Source: Erpetoichthys calabaricus (lineage: Eukaryota > Chordata > Cladistia > Polypteriformes > Polypteridae). From it: DNA of 64,000 nucleotides. The notes under the pieces were generated by a model. That model made no database searches and was not told where the DNA came from. It was given only the letters and a program-made list of their open reading frames with translations. Within the stretch, counting starts at the first letter, position 1, and every line of letters starts with the position of its first letter. This document shows positions 36,601 through 49,269 of this stretch, piece by piece. A program made the translations under genes and the position numbers. The stretch covers positions 163,474,480 to 163,538,479 of the forward strand of contig NC_041397.2 in assembly GCF_900747795.2 (NCBI RefSeq), read 5' to 3'.

Positions 36601-37082
36601 GGGAGTGTCGGCGGAGGAGTGTCGGGAAGCACCTGGAGCCCATCCGGGTGTGCATAAAAGGGGCCACATCCCTTCAGACAGTGACTGGAGTCGGGCAGAA
36701 GTGGACAAGAGTCGTGTTGGAGAGGAGTGGAGGCGGCCTGAAGAAGGCAGGCACCGGAGAGAGAGGCCTGGACTTTGGGTGATTTGTGCTAGAGGCACTG
36801 GGTTTGTGCAACATAAACTGTGTAAATATTGTCAAAAAACGTGTGTTGGGTGCAAGATACGATGTCCGTCTGTCTGTGTCCAGGCTGCTTCTCACACATG
36901 ACAATATAAAAATAACCATATAAACATATGGTTTCTACTTCGCGGATTTTCACCTTTCGCGGGGGGTTCTGGAACGCAACCCAGAGGAGGGATCACTGTA
37001 CTTGTTCTTGTTATCCGTATTTGAACTAGCATCAAGGAGGCAGTGTAGAAACCAGCAGTAACTGATAATGGCATCTGAAAGT
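36601..37082. other. possible LTR fragment, no gene
   Basis: 36601-36900 has LTR-like features (CATAAAAGGGGCC promoter-like, a degraded poly(A) signal near 36835, ending CTTCTCACACA) but no partner repeat in the window. 36930-36990 contains TTCGCGGATTTTCACCTTTCGCGG-like dispersed-repeat sequence. Weak. Confidence 0.3.
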
Positions 37083-39060
37083 AAATAACCGTGTCGTAAC
37101 AGCGATTCCTTAGTTTTAAAGAAAAAAAAGGCCGTGGCTGACTTCAAAGATGTAAAGGGGAAGCCTCAGTGGTGCGCAGGTGAGCGGCCAGTGTTAAGAC
37201 CCCAGATAAGGCACAAGGGGCTGTAGGAGCAAATAAGATAGTAATGTTTTATTTATTTGTTTATTTTAGATTGAACAGTTCTTAGTGGTCCTGAGGTAGA
37301 ACAGTTAAGCAGGCTACAGCATGAGGGTTCATTAATACAGGTAAATGCTAACTGTGCGAGTGGAGGGCTTTTAAGTAAGATATAAGAGGAGCGCAAAGTT
37401 AGGAGAACAGACAGAGAAAAGTGAAGTTACCCTCATAGATGGACAAACAGCAGGCAGCTGAGAGGGACAACAGTACAGGAGCTTACGGGGACAGAAGGTG
37501 TAAAACAACTGTAGCAGATCTTACTTAGTGTTACCATTTAAATTAAAATCATTTAATTTTAAGAAAAAAAGTTTAAGCAGTTTTACTAATCCTAAATCAA
37601 ATTTTAATAATGAGGCCAATGCAATGCAACTCTTGTTGAATTCTGGACTTTTTAAGACGATGACTTGGATGAGCCAGCTGTCTCTGAGGGCTACATCTGC
37701 AGGAGATGCCAGCTGATCCAGCACCTCGATCTCAGGGTCGCTGAACTGGAGGAGGAGGAGTAGGCTGGCCTGTTTTGCGGTATACAATTGGAAGACATGG
37801 CCCAGATGTCCTTTAGAAATATAGTGTGCACCCCTAAGGTGGCGAAGGAGGAGATTCAAGACCAAATAGGTTTGAAGTAGGTGGGTCACGGTCACAAGGC
37901 ATAAGGTAAAGGGTGCACACTGTCCGGGGGCATCGACCCCGCAGAATTAGAAGTGTCAAACCTTTATCATGTCCTTGCGGAGATGGACAGTGTCACTGAT
38001 GATTCCGAGGTGGTAGGCAGGGATGAGGAGCCCCAACGGTCCACCTCAAAACCAGTTCCCAGAAAAAGAGGGATAGTGATAGTTGGGGACTCAATCATTA
38101 GCAGGATTGAAGCACAGGTGTGCTCCAGAGATAGAGTCTTCCACGGTGTGTTGCCTTCTGGGTGCACAGATGGGGGACCTCCCCGGAGGGGTGGATAGGC
38201 TCTTGGCCAGGGCGGGGGTGGATCCAGTTGTCATAGTCCATGTTGGAACAAATGACGTATATAAGGGTAGTCTGTCAGTTCTGTGATCCAAATTCAAAGA
38301 GTTAGGTGCTAGGCTGAGGAGAACAACTGACAAGGTAGTCTTCTCTGAAGTTCTGCCTGTGCCATGCGCCAGTCCAGGTAAGACTGAGGAGATCAGAAGG
38401 CTTGAATGCGTGGCTGAAATCAAGGTGCAAGGTAGAAGGTATGACATATGGCCGGCCATTCATCCCGGCCAATACCCCCAAGCCGCTAGATGGAGCCCTC
38501 CTTGCAGCATGGAGGTGGAGTTTTTATGCACAGCCCTGCTGGCTACCATGGGGGCCGCCAGGAGTCGCTGTAGGGAGGCACAAGGACATGTATTTCCCCT
38601 ATAACCCAGACGTACATCCCAGTCACATGGACAGAAGAAATGACGTACTATCCGGGATGAAGAAGGAGAGTTTTTATCTGACCCGGAAGTGCTGAATAAT
38701 CACATGGACTGAGGGATCAGAAGCACTTCCGGGTCAAGGACTATAAAGGACTCTGGGAAATCCCAGACAAATGACCTGAGCTGGGTGGAAGGGTGGCAAC
38801 GTGTCTGGGAGTGGAGGATTATTGATTATTGTAGTGTTTATTGTTTATTGATTAAGTATTGTGGAGTGGAGGGTGTTTGGTGCACATTATTATTATAAAA
38901 TAAAGTCATATTGGACTTATATCTGGTGTCTGGCGTCTGATCAGAGGGTTCAAGGGAGCGATAGCACCCCCTATCTGTCACAAAGGGTATACAGTATGTT
39001 AATGGAGCATTGGGACTCCTTTTGTAACAGATGGGACCTGTTCCATGTGATGGGATACAC
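37083..39060 (+). mobile_element. CR1-type LINE 5' part, copy 1, split by a solo LTR
   Basis: Matches the second copy at 39970-41060: shared 5' UTR (GGCAGCTGAGAGGGA, TTACCATTTAAATTAAA) and ORF1. ORF1 pieces show the SGNH/GDSL esterase blocks (IVIVGDSIISRIEAQ near 38070-38110; VDPVVIVHVGTND near 38215-38255). Frames are broken at several points. An LTR-like insertion lies at 38442-38982, after which the ORF1 match resumes (TTAATGGAGCATTGGGACTCC). The 5' part (37083-37343) recurs inverted at 62899-63135. Confidence 0.7.
38442..38982 (+). mobile_element. solo-LTR-like insertion in the CR1 fragment
   Basis: The sequence TGACATATGG...TATCTGTCACA interrupts the CR1 copy where the second copy is continuous. 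It has TG...CA ends, a TATAAAGG box (38741) and AAAATAAAG (near 38896), as LTRs do. Flanks (AAGGTA and AAAGGGTA) give only an imperfect target duplication. Fossil; family unknown. Confidence 0.5.
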
Positions 39061-39712
39061 ACACACACAATCAGATGATTAGTTCACAAACTAATTTCAC
39101 CATTTCTTTGATCATGTTATGCACAAGGTGAGATTTTCTTTTGTTTCTGTAACTCTGTTTTGGCACAGACAATAAATCTTTCATATTACTTCATTTAAAC
39201 AGAAACTAGCTGCTACAAACCTAGCAAAACAATACAACACTGACTTCCTGATGATTGTAAACTGCATTTTGAGGTGGCGCACAAGTGCTCGATGTTAACG
39301 GTGGTGCACCAGTTTACAAAAAGAAGGGCCGCAGTGACTGGAAGTTGTTTGTCCAAAAAGTTTGAAGCTTCATCTTGGAGTTTTCTGCTAACAAGATGCT
39401 GAAAAGCAGGTATGTTTACCTGTGGTTAATTAAAATTTCTGTTTTGATTAATATAATAGTAATAAATATTAACCATTCTGCTGAACAGAGTAGTGTTGTG
39501 TCGTGTTAAAGTAATTATTACACAAGGTAAACACCGTTTGGATATGTCTGCTCTCTTACAACTGTTGACAAAATGAGCCGCAAAGTCAGGAAGTGTTAAT
39601 GACTAATTTGTCATGTTTCTCAACCTGTACTGTACTATACGAAATGAAGTTTTTTATTATTATTTGATTGCCTGATAAAATTTATGAGGTTTTAAAGTAC
39701 TGTGGAATTATA

Positions 39713-39873
39713 TTTAAAGCTGCCATCTTACCACCAAGGAATCAGTTCTGTTTTGGACTCAGTATTGTGAACATCTCTGTCAATCTCAAAACCTTTTGCA
39801 GCCAGGGATATTATACAGGTGGCTGCCCCAAACCTTTTTATGATGTCTGGTCTGTGTTTTTATCACACTGTAC
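39713..39873 (+). mobile_element. partial LTR of the Gmr1-like family
   Basis: AAGCTGCCATCTTACCACC to TGTGTTTTTATCACA matches the 3' half of the LTR at 47968-48405 with a few differences. No internal sequence is attached. The rest of 39061-39969 shows nothing I can identify. Confidence 0.8.
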
Positions 39874-39969
39874 ATGCACACGTTAATGATATCACTAGAA
39901 ATTGGCACATAAGAAAAAGGGATCAGTAATCACCCACCAGAACACCTGAACTGCTTCTTAATAAGGGTA

Positions 39970-41905
39970 AATACAAACAGTGCGAGTGGTGAGCTTTAAA
40001 GTAAGGAATAAGAGGAGCACAAAGTTAGGAGAACAGACAGACAAAAATAAAGTTAACCTCATAGAAGCACAAACAGCAGGCAGCTGAGAGGGAGAACAGT
40101 ACAAGAGCTTAAGGGGCTAGAAAGTGTAAAATACAAGTAGCAGTTCTTAGTGTTACCATTTAAATTAAATCATTTAATTTTAAGAAAAAAAGTTAAGGCA
40201 TTTTTACTAATCCTAAATTTTAATAATGAGGCCAGTGCAATGCAATTCCTGTTGGATGTTGGACTTTTTAGATGATGGCTTGGAGAAGCCAGTTGTCTTA
40301 CCTCGAGCTCTGGGTCACTGAACTAGAAGAGGAGTTGGCTGGCCTATGTTGTAGTGCAGAATTAGTGGACCTGGCCCAGATGTTCTTTAGAGAGATAGTG
40401 TGCACCCCTAAGGTGGCATGGGAAGAGATTCCAGACCAGACAGGTAGAAATAGGTGGGTCACGATCACAACGCATAAGGTAAAGGGTGCACATTATCAAG
40501 GGACATCAGCCCCAGAATTAGAAGTGTCAAACTGTTATCAGGTCCTTGTGGAGGTGGATGGTAGGCAGGGATGAGGAACCCCAATGGGCCACCTCAAAAC
40601 CAGTTCCCAGAAAAAGAGAGGTAGTGAGCATTGGGGACTCAATCATTAGGGGGATTGAAGCACAGGTGTGCTCCAGAGATAGAGAGCCTCACAAAGTGTA
40701 TTGCCTTTTGGGTGTACAGGTGGGGGACCTCCCTGGAAGGGTGGATAGGCTCTTGGCCAGAGTGGGGGTGGATCCTGTTGTCATTGTCCATGTTGGAATA
40801 AATGACATACATAAGGGTAGTCTGTCAGTTCTACAATCCACATTCAAAGAGTTAGGTGCCAGACTGAGGAGCAGAACTGGCAAAGTAGTCTTCTCTGAAG
40901 TTCTGCCTGTGATACACGCCAGTCCATTTAAGACTGAAGAGAATAGAAGGCTTAACGCGTGGCTCAAATCTTAGTACAGGGTAGAAGGATATAAGTTTAT
41001 GGGGCATTGGGACTCCTTTTGGAACAGATTGGACCTGTTCCACCGTGATGGATTACATCTGAATTGGAGGGGTATGTATTGGGGAGGTGTATGAGTAGGC
41101 TAGTCGAGGATTGTTTAAACTCGGGAATGGGGGTGCAGGGAGCTTAGGACAGGCCAGTTTTAGATCTATACATGGAGGAACAAACAACGGTGTAGAAAGA
41201 AAAACACGTAATAATGTAAATTGTAACGCAACATTTAAATATGAGTAACACAATAAAAATAGGTTGCCTTAATGCTAGAAGTATCAAAAATAAGGTAAGT
41301 GAGTTGGAGCTGAATGTAGCAGAGCATAATTATGCTATTATAGCATAACGGAAACCTAGCTAAATAACAAAGATGGGGATGAGTGTAACATAGAGGGATA
41401 TACATTTTTTAGGAAGGATAGACAGAACAGAAAAGCAAGTGGGGTTGCTGGAGTGTGTTATAGACCACTCAATTCAGACAGTAATTTCAACACACATCTT
41501 TTTAGTAACATCAAAAAGGCAAGTTTACAAGGAGATATTATAGTCATGGGGGACTAATTATCCAAATATTAAGTGGGATAACCTTGCAGATGGAGAAGCA
41601 CTTAAGCAGGAGTTTTTAGAAGTAATTAGTGACTGTTTTTTGACACAGTATGTTACAGCACCAACACGGGGTGAAGCATGTCTGGATTTAGTGTTTTGTA
41701 ATAATCAAGATAGAATTGAGGGTGTAAAGGTGACTGAACCACTAGGTTCAAGTGACCATAATATAATACAAATTTGTTAAAGTGCAGATGCAAAGACTAA
41801 AATGGTTAATTTGAACTTTGGTAGGGCAAATTTTGAGCAGATTTGACAAAGCCTAAGGAGGATAGACTGGGATAGCAGTAGGAACCTGTGTTCCCTTGGA
41901 CTGGA
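39970..41905 (+). mobile_element. CR1-type LINE, 5' half: esterase ORF1 and endonuclease start
   Basis: ORF1 (about 40272-40974) has a leucine-rich helical start (LELWVTELEEELAGL) and an SGNH-esterase domain: block I VVSIGDSIIRGIEAQ, block III VDPVVIVHVGIND, later KVVFSEVLPV. CR1 ORF1 proteins are known to carry such an esterase. From 41240 ORF2 begins with an endonuclease/exonuclease/phosphatase-type domain: TIKIGCLNARSIKNKVSELE, then SDHNIIQ near 41750, interrupted by stops (for instance after 41345 and at 41778) and frame changes. The reverse transcriptase is absent: the element stops near 41905. Confidence 0.75.
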
Positions 41906-42476
<571 letters not shown>

Positions 42477-43203
42477 ATAACCTTGATAACCTTTGCTTTG
42501 GGGTATTGGACCCTAAGACGATTCATACCTTTATTCTGCAGGGTTCTATGTTCTTTACCAGACCCCACTTTAACTGTCCTTGATTTGTTTTAGAATTCAT
42601 TCACTTGTTTGCAATTTTATGACAGTTGTTGACCAAATACTTGAATTTTTCTTGCCTCAGGAATCAGAACCACACCCTATGATTTCTTTTTTCTGCAGCA
42701 ACATCTTTCAAGAAAGATTTGAACCATGGAGTTATGAAAGGTAGAGGAGGAAAAGTTAATTACCTCCAAGCACAACAAGGCAAATGATCTCTTTTCATAA
42801 ACAATATGGACCTATTGAATATTTGTAACCATTGTTTTTATTGATGAAAATGATGCATGATTATTCTGAATTTAGTTTGACTTGGGATTAACCTGTATAG
42901 CAATTATGATAATATAATTGAACAGATAGAAAACTGAGATTAGCATAACAAGGTCAGCACTTAAAGTAAAAGCAATGTATTGGAATAGATATTTTTGGAT
43001 ATTATATTATTACATTAGTAATTGTCATATTAGCATTTGCAGCATTACCAGTTAAAAGTCAGTCCAATTTAAGCTTTCTTGGTTGTCGATTTTAATAATA
43101 GATTGAATAATATAGAGTTTAACATAAACGGAAACCTGTTAACAGAAAAGATTGGTTGTACATTTAAGGGATGGTAAATAACAAGTGTTTTGGGAATAGT
43201 GGA
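42477..43203. other. no gene seen
   Basis: AT-rich DNA with no repeat or domain that I recognise. Confidence 0.5.
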
Positions 43204-43407
43204 TGTTGTGTTCAGTTGTAGTTTCTGCCAGAACGCTAGGGGGAGTTCTTATAAAATGTGTTACCTGTTGAAGGGATAGCAAAGGAGTCTAAAATAAAAG
43301 AAAGCCTTCTTGATTGGTGATCGTTCGTGCCTGTCGTAAAATAAAGAAGTTAACGTTCTGAGTTATCCATTGCTGGCTAATTATTTTACCCTGCTCTGGA
43401 CATAACA
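43204..43407 (+). repeat. 5' LTR of the Gypsy element
   Basis: TGTTGTGTTCAG...GACATAACA, 204 bp, with AATAAA-type signals (GTCTAAAATAAAAG and GTAAAATAAAG). TTGGCGACAAGG, a likely primer-binding site, follows three bases later. Confidence 0.92.
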
Positions 43408-43436
43408 AAATTGGCGACAAGGTTCTCCACTTTATA

Positions 43437-45365
43437 TTGCGCATGCTTGCAGTGAAAATGGCTGTTGCTAATGTGCCTTTTCCAAGTTTTTTTCTTCCGA
43501 GTCCAGGCGAGCCTGCAGTGCCTTTCGCAACGTGGCTTCAGATGTTCAATAACTACCTGCTTGTAATTGACTCTACTGGGGATGCTTGGCCTGACGCTAG
43601 GAAGAGAGCTATACTACTTCATTGTCTCGGGACCGAAGGTCAGTGAATTTTCCTATACCCTGCCTAACACAGGTACAACGTTCGATACCGCCATATAAGC
43701 TTTGAAAGTATACTTTATACCTAAAGCTAACGTGGTTGTTGAGCACCATGCATTTCGTAAGAGGACCACGTTTTACAATACGTGGCGGCACTACGTGAGC
43801 TTGTCGCAACATGTGAATTTGCCGAACGCGCAGACGAAATGATTCGCAACCAATTGATTGAGCATGCATATAGCCCACACATCCGTGAAAGATTGCTGTT
43901 GGAGCCAGACCTTACATTGGATAAAGCAGTAACTCTTGCTACTCAGTTAGAAGCGGCTACAGATCAAGCTAAAATCATTTCTAGGAACTCCAGCGTCATG
44001 CCAGTACAGACAGTGCAGCATAAACATAGGAATAAACCCAGACAACGACAGACACCTGCTACTACTATGTCTGCTAACCCTGCTAAGGGGAAAGCGTGCT
44101 TTCGATGTGGATCACAGTCACACCTGGCTAACTCAGTGAGCTGCCTTGCTGCAAAAGCAACTTGTAGGCATTGCAAAAAGACTGGGCATTTTGCTAAAGT
44201 GTGTCGATCTGCTCAACCCTGTACACGGGAAGTATGTGAGGTTGAATTGCCAGAAGTTACTGTACTATATACAGAAAATACAATACATACACCTGCTAAA
44301 ATTACTTGTGCTGTGGAAATCTCAGCTCCAGGCTCACGTTCCTGCTCACTGGACCTGATTGTTGACACTGGCTCATCAGTGTCAATATTACCACACTGTA
44401 TTTACACCCGTCACTTCAGCAACATTCCTCTGACAAAACCTACAGTGAGACTTGTAACGTATTCAAAATCTCATATCCCCGTACTTGGGTGCCTGTCTGT
44501 AACTGTGTGTTTACATGGCCGTACGACTGTGGCTACATTTTTCATTGTGGAAAATGGAACCCCACTAATGGATAGAGACTTAATGTCACTTTTACATGTG
44601 CATATCGTGAACAATAAAGCTATGCCTTCTGATGCTGCAGCTTCCATTTTGCCTGTGCCAGTCTTACAGTGTGCTGCTGTGCCCCTGTCCATTGGCTGTG
44701 TTAAAAACTTCATCCACCGCATCAAGATCGATGAGACAGTACCTCCTGTGCGACAGAAGCTGCGCCACTTACCTCTGTCAGTTAGAGATGCTGTGTCTGA
44801 AGAGCTTGATCGCCTACTCGCAGCTGGTGTCATAGAACGAATTGATGCTTCAGCTTGGGTCTCACCTATTGTAGTCACTCAGTGCAAATCTGGTAATATT
44901 CACATGTGTATTGATCTGCGTGAGCCCAATAAAGCAGTTATTGTAGACTCTTTTCCCTTGCCACATATGGATGAACTACTTTCTGCACTCAGAGGGGCTA
45001 CAGTATTTTCTACCATTGACTTAACCAGTGCCTACTACCAAGTGCCACTGCATGAGGACAGTCGAGACCTGACTGCTTTCATTACACATGAGGGCCTCTT
45101 CAGGTTTTGTCGGGTTCCTTATGGGTTGGCATCTGCACCCTCCACCTTCCAGAAAATGATGACTGCTATTCTCGCTGGCTTACCTGGCGTGGAGAATTAC
45201 TTGGATGCTGATCTGCTGCCATACTACAAGCTCCGTTTGGAACTTTCTGTCAGTGACAACTTTGTGTTTCGTGGTTCACGTCTGATTGTGCCAGCTAGCC
45301 TTCGTTCATCATTAATTGCAAGAGCACACGAGAGTCACCAAGGTGTAGTACACACCAAACAATGA
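43437..45365 (+). pseudogene. Gypsy gag-protease-reverse transcriptase region
   Basis: Gag-like sequence leads to knuckles CFRCGSQSH and CRHCKKTGHFAKVC. The aspartic protease active site is DLIVDTGSSVSILP (about 44353-44394). The RT N-terminal half follows: VRQKLRHLPLSVRDAV, ELDRLLAAGVIE, SPIVVTQ, CIDLREPNKAV, STIDLTSAYYQVPL, FITHEGLFRFCRVPYGLASAPSTFQKMM. The last part passes into integrase-type sequence (SHQGVVHTKQ). Broken. Confidence 0.85.
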
Positions 45366-46379
45366 CTCAGAGAACTTTACTGGTGGCCAAAGATGGACAT
45401 TGATGTTTGTACTGCCATTAGTTCTTGTCAGACATGCCAGATGAATGACAAAACAGCTCATCCACACCCCGCTCCCTTACAGCCTACACCTTTTCCAGAT
45501 GGCCCATGGGAAAAAGTGGCTTTGGACATTGTAGGACCCTTTGACACTGCTGCATCGGATTGTAGATATGCCTTGACCCTGATTGACTACCACAGCAAGT
45601 GGCCGGAAGTAGCCTTCACCCCTTTGATAACTACTGCTAATGTACTCACATTCCTGTCTTCTATTTTCAGTCACCATGGTAACCCCGCGAGTCTGGTGAC
45701 AGATAATGGGGTTCAGTTTACCTCTGCTGCTTTTGCTGCTTTTCTGGAAGAAAGACAGATTAAACATCACCGCTCCTCACTGTATTACCCTGCTGCCAAT
45801 GGAGCTATAGAGCGCTTCAATCGTGTACTGAAACATAGCTATTCAACTAGCTATTCAAGAACACCGTCCCTGAAAAGCTGCCATTACAGACTTTTTGTAT
45901 GTCTACCATGCTACTCCACACGCAACTACTGGCGTTTCTCCAATTGAACTCCTTCATGGTCGACAGATGCGCACAAAATTGACTATACTACCACCTATGT
46001 CTTCAGGTTTACAGTCTGCCAGTGATGTCCGTACCACAGTTGAGCAACACCAGAACAGAATGAAAGTCTACACTGATGCCAAATGGGGTGCTCGCTTGCC
46101 TTAGTTCAAAACAGGGGATAAGGTGAGGGTTAGAAACCCTTGCATGTTCCAAAAGGACACCAGAAGTTCAGCAACCCTGTCACTATCAATAAGAAACTGG
46201 GTGCTCATACATACATTTTGAGTGATGGAAAAACCTGGAATGCATCTCATATGGTTGCTTTTCCAGACTGTGCATCAACACCTGTCCAGAAGGAAGTCAA
46301 ACCACCAGAACTTCCTCAGTCACCCAGACCCATACGCAGTACTCACCCACCAAACTGGTTGAAGGACTATGTTACTTAA
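45300..46379 (+). pseudogene. Gypsy integrase region
   Basis: The H2C2 zinc domain (about 45300-45450, with CQTCQMND) is followed by the core: ALDIVGPF (first Asp), LVTDNGVQFTS (second Asp) and GAIERFNRVLKHS (Glu). The C-terminal region (ATPHATTGVSPIELLHGRQMRTKL; later KLGAHTYILSDGKTWNASHMV) matches the Gypsy pattern. It would insert the DNA copy. Broken. Confidence 0.85.
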
Positions 46380-46574
46380 AATAATAGTGCTGAACCTGTG
46401 TAATAATATACTTGCATTTGCTTATTTTGGTTGTGGAATATACATATCAGGTTCTTTTAACTTTAATTATTTCATTGCTTGATTGCATGAAAGTTCTGGG
46501 AATTTTTGTCGTGTTAATCTCCTTAGCAGGGAGAAGTAAAGCTTTTCTTTAAAAAAAAAAAAAAAAAAGGAAAA

Positions 46575-46778
46575 TGTTGTGTTCAGTTGTAGTTTCTGCC
46601 AGAACGCTAGGGGGAGTTCTTATAAAATGTGTTACCTGTTGAAGGGATAGCAAAGGAGTCTAGAATAAAAGAAAGTCTTCTTGATTGGTGATCGTTCGTG
46701 CCTGTTGTAAAATAAAGAAGTTAACGTTCTGAGTTATCCATGGCTGGCTAATTATTTTACCCTGCTCCAGACATAACA
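46575..46778 (+). repeat. 3' LTR of the Gypsy element
   Basis: A 204-bp match to 43204-43407, ending GACATAACA directly before GTGGA. An A-run with AAGG lies just upstream. Confidence 0.92.
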
Positions 46779-46783
46779 GTGGA

Positions 46784-47967
46784 ATTAAGGACAAAATGTT
46801 TAAATCAATTAATATAAAGTGAAAATATAGCTTAAAATAGAAGACTCTTGCATCAAGCAAAACATACCATTTGTTTGATGACTTTTGTTGTTCACGATGA
46901 ATGTGAATTTTATGTGTGTAACAATAACTGATACAAAACGATGGCATAAATGTCAAAATTAATGTATTAGGAACTTTCCACTAGGATTAGACACAATTTT
47001 AGGATGCAAGCTTTATTATACTGGGTGGTAGAATTAAATGTGCTAAATTAAGATACATGGTATAGTACAAACCTTTTTAATGTGTAAGTACTATATGTTC
47101 TATATTTGTCATGCCCTTTCCCTTTAAACATGGTTTATTTCTTGCAAGATTGTCGCCAATTAGAAAAACTCACACATTAAACCTACATGGGATATATGTA
47201 ACAAATCTAAAAGTAAACCTTAAAGAATACTCACCATATAACTATTATATACTTAACTTTTTGAAAGATATTTATATGATTTTTAGTATGTAATTAACAT
47301 GTCCATATTAGCATTAAAGTATGTAAACTATGTTGTAAGGACATGATTAATTCATGTCATATTGCGTATGCAAGGTGTTAAAGCACTTATAAATTCATCT
47401 CCTATAAACCTGAAATCCCGGTGTACCAGTTCCAGACTAATTTTTATCAGGTCCCTCCCTTCAACCAATTACAGCCTATGTTTTTTCTAAATTAACTCCA
47501 ACAAGACTGGATCTCCAAGAATAGATGTCTGAAATACCTTAAAAGTCTGAAATCCTTTAAAAAGTACAGCTTAAAAATATAAATGAAAAAATTCATTTCC
47601 CATATTTATTTCCTTCATACAGTAAAGTGTAGCCACAACTACCTTAAATACATACACAAGCAGAAAGAAAATGGAAGGTACAGTATTTATTGTTTAACAG
47701 ATGCATCAGACAAAAGTAAAGAACACCACTGTACCCTAAACACTGCTACAAAACAATAGTGAAACTAGTCACCAAAAAGCATCAGGGTGTTCTTTTTTCT
47801 GTGATCTTGGGGACTTTTTTTTTCTCTCCGAGCACTAGAAACTTGCCATTTATTGTTGTTTCAATCACGAATGACATAACATGAGGTAATTTTTCCAGTG
47901 ATGCATCTGCAAAAAGTTAAAGGATGGAATGCAGAAAAATTACGTCTAATTTAATTTGTTTTACTGT
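46784..47967. other. no gene seen
   Basis: AT-rich DNA between two LTR elements. Short frames at 46660-46956 and 47111-47293 have no recognisable domain. Confidence 0.5.
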
Positions 47968-48405
47968 TGTCACACACGTGTGAGTAGGAGGCAGCTGAAG
48001 GGCTTAAGTAATCGTAATACCACATCCGACCAGGGGGCGGCGGGGTGCACTAACTGTCTTTCTCATTTCACTGCAGACCTTTCCTGAGAAATCCTGCCAG
48101 GTTCCAGTACCTCAGAAGACGTCACTTCCGGGCATGGCCCCTTCGAAGACGTCACCACTGGGTCAGGGGCCTTCAATGATGTCACTTCCGGTCCAGATGA
48201 TGTCACTTCCGGGTCCGTCCCCTTCGATGACATCACTTCCTATATGGGCCTTTAAAGCTGCCATCTTACCACCAAGGAATCAGTTCTGTTTTGGACTCAG
48301 TATTGTGAACATCTCTGTCAATCTCAAAACCTTTTGCAGCCAGGGATATTATGCGGGTGGCTGCCCCAAACCTTTTTATGATGCCTGGTCTGTGTTTTTA
48401 TCACA
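47968..48405 (+). repeat. 5' LTR of Gmr1-like copy 2
   Basis: 438 bp, TGTCACACACGTG...TTTTTATCACA, with several GATGTCACTTCCGG-type short internal repeats between 48118 and 48240. Confidence 0.85.
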
Positions 48406-48406
48406 G

Positions 48407-48424
48407 TGACGTAGTCAGCAGGAT
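48407..48424 (+). other. primer-binding site, tRNA-Ser type
   Basis: TGACGTAGTCAGCAGGAT, one base after the LTR, matches the complement of the vertebrate tRNA-Ser(UCN) 3' end at 16 of 18 positions. The gag-only element at 16-19 kb has the same type of site at the same one-base offset. Confidence 0.7.
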
Positions 48425-49091
48425 TTCGTCCCAGAAGAAACTGGGACAGGACCTAAACTTCAGCCAGGCAGGAAAGTATCAGGGCCGAATTTCTGGGTGG
48501 GGAGTTCGTCTGGTGGTCAGGAAAGGCTCGGTACAGGCTCCGCTCCGTAAGTGCAACCCCGGGCTAGTATCTTACCAGAAGGAGAGTGTAGAGGAGACAT
48601 ACAGACGTAGGCTGGTTTCTGGGGATGAAACAAAAAGGGCTTATTATGTTCTCTCGGACGAGAGAGCTGAGCCGCCCATTGGGACCAAGGACCCAGCTAA
48701 AAATGGGTTAGCCCCAGACCAGCAGGCAGGGAGAATAAAAACTTGGAAATTCAATCCTAAGGAATCAGTTCGGGGGCAAGCTATGGCCCTCTGGGAACAG
48801 GTGTCGTTATGCCTAAGGCCGTTTGAATTAACCCCCTTCCAAATAGTGCAGCAAATAACCTGCTTTATTTTTTTACAAGGGCTTCTCCAGCACTTTGCCC
48901 AGCCAGTCTGGGGAGAATTCCATTCAATGGAAGAGCTGATACGGCTCAAAAAAAAACCTGAACCAGCCTCGGAATCTGGGAGAGCAGAACGGTCCTCTAG
49001 TGGATTCCCTAGAGATTACGTCATACAGCATAAGTCTCTTCCAAATAAACCGGAGCCAGTTCCAAAGTCCCCCAGGCCGCTTGGTGGATAA
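48425..49091 (+). pseudogene. Gmr1-like gag region
   Basis: The frame to 49091 includes a capsid-like helical region (GQAMALWEQVSLCLRPFELTPFQIVQQITCFIFLQGLLQHF) and a Pro/Lys-rich end. No zinc knuckle is seen. It is placed as gag by position between primer site and protease; sequence identification is weak. Confidence 0.5.
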
Positions 49092-49139
49092 CCTATCTGG
49101 GAGCGAGGCGGAATGCAGGTGGAGAACGGAGGGTGGTTT

Positions 49140-49268
49140 GTGTGCCCTTGCTAATTCCCTGATGGTTTCCCATATGGGACAAGTAGTCATAAATGGTTAC
49201 AAACTCAACACATTGTTTGACTCCAGCAGCAACATTTCCATTGTTGATAGCCGATATGTCTTACTGTG
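49140..49268 (+). pseudogene. Gmr1-like protease, first part
   Basis: GQVVINGYKLNTLFDSSSNISIVDSRYVLL has the layout of a retroelement aspartic protease around its active site. The domain appears to resume at about 50440-50600 (LPDPPFPVILGRDW) on the far side of an inserted LINE. Confidence 0.55.
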
Positions 49269-49269
49269 A

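Larger units (their letters stand above)
43204..46778 (+). mobile_element. fossil Ty3/Gypsy retrotransposon with both LTRs
   Basis: Two 204-bp LTRs bound a 3.2-kb interior, with a perfect 5-bp target duplication GTGGA (43199-43203 and 46779-46783). By eye the LTRs differ at about six positions (about 3 percent), so insertion was fairly recent. Parts in order: gag start, two CCHC-type knuckles (about 44095-44210), protease, reverse transcriptase, integrase, short C-terminal region and an A-rich stretch before the 3' LTR. This is the ordinary Gypsy order. The element is broken (about six breaks) and not every expected domain is recognisable. Confidence 0.92.

Noticed and set aside
37953-38198. 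Host GDSL/SGNH esterase gene
   Set aside because: The GDS and GxND motifs are there, but two tandem copies share a LINE-type 5' UTR and the second leads into a LINE endonuclease, so this is CR1 ORF1.
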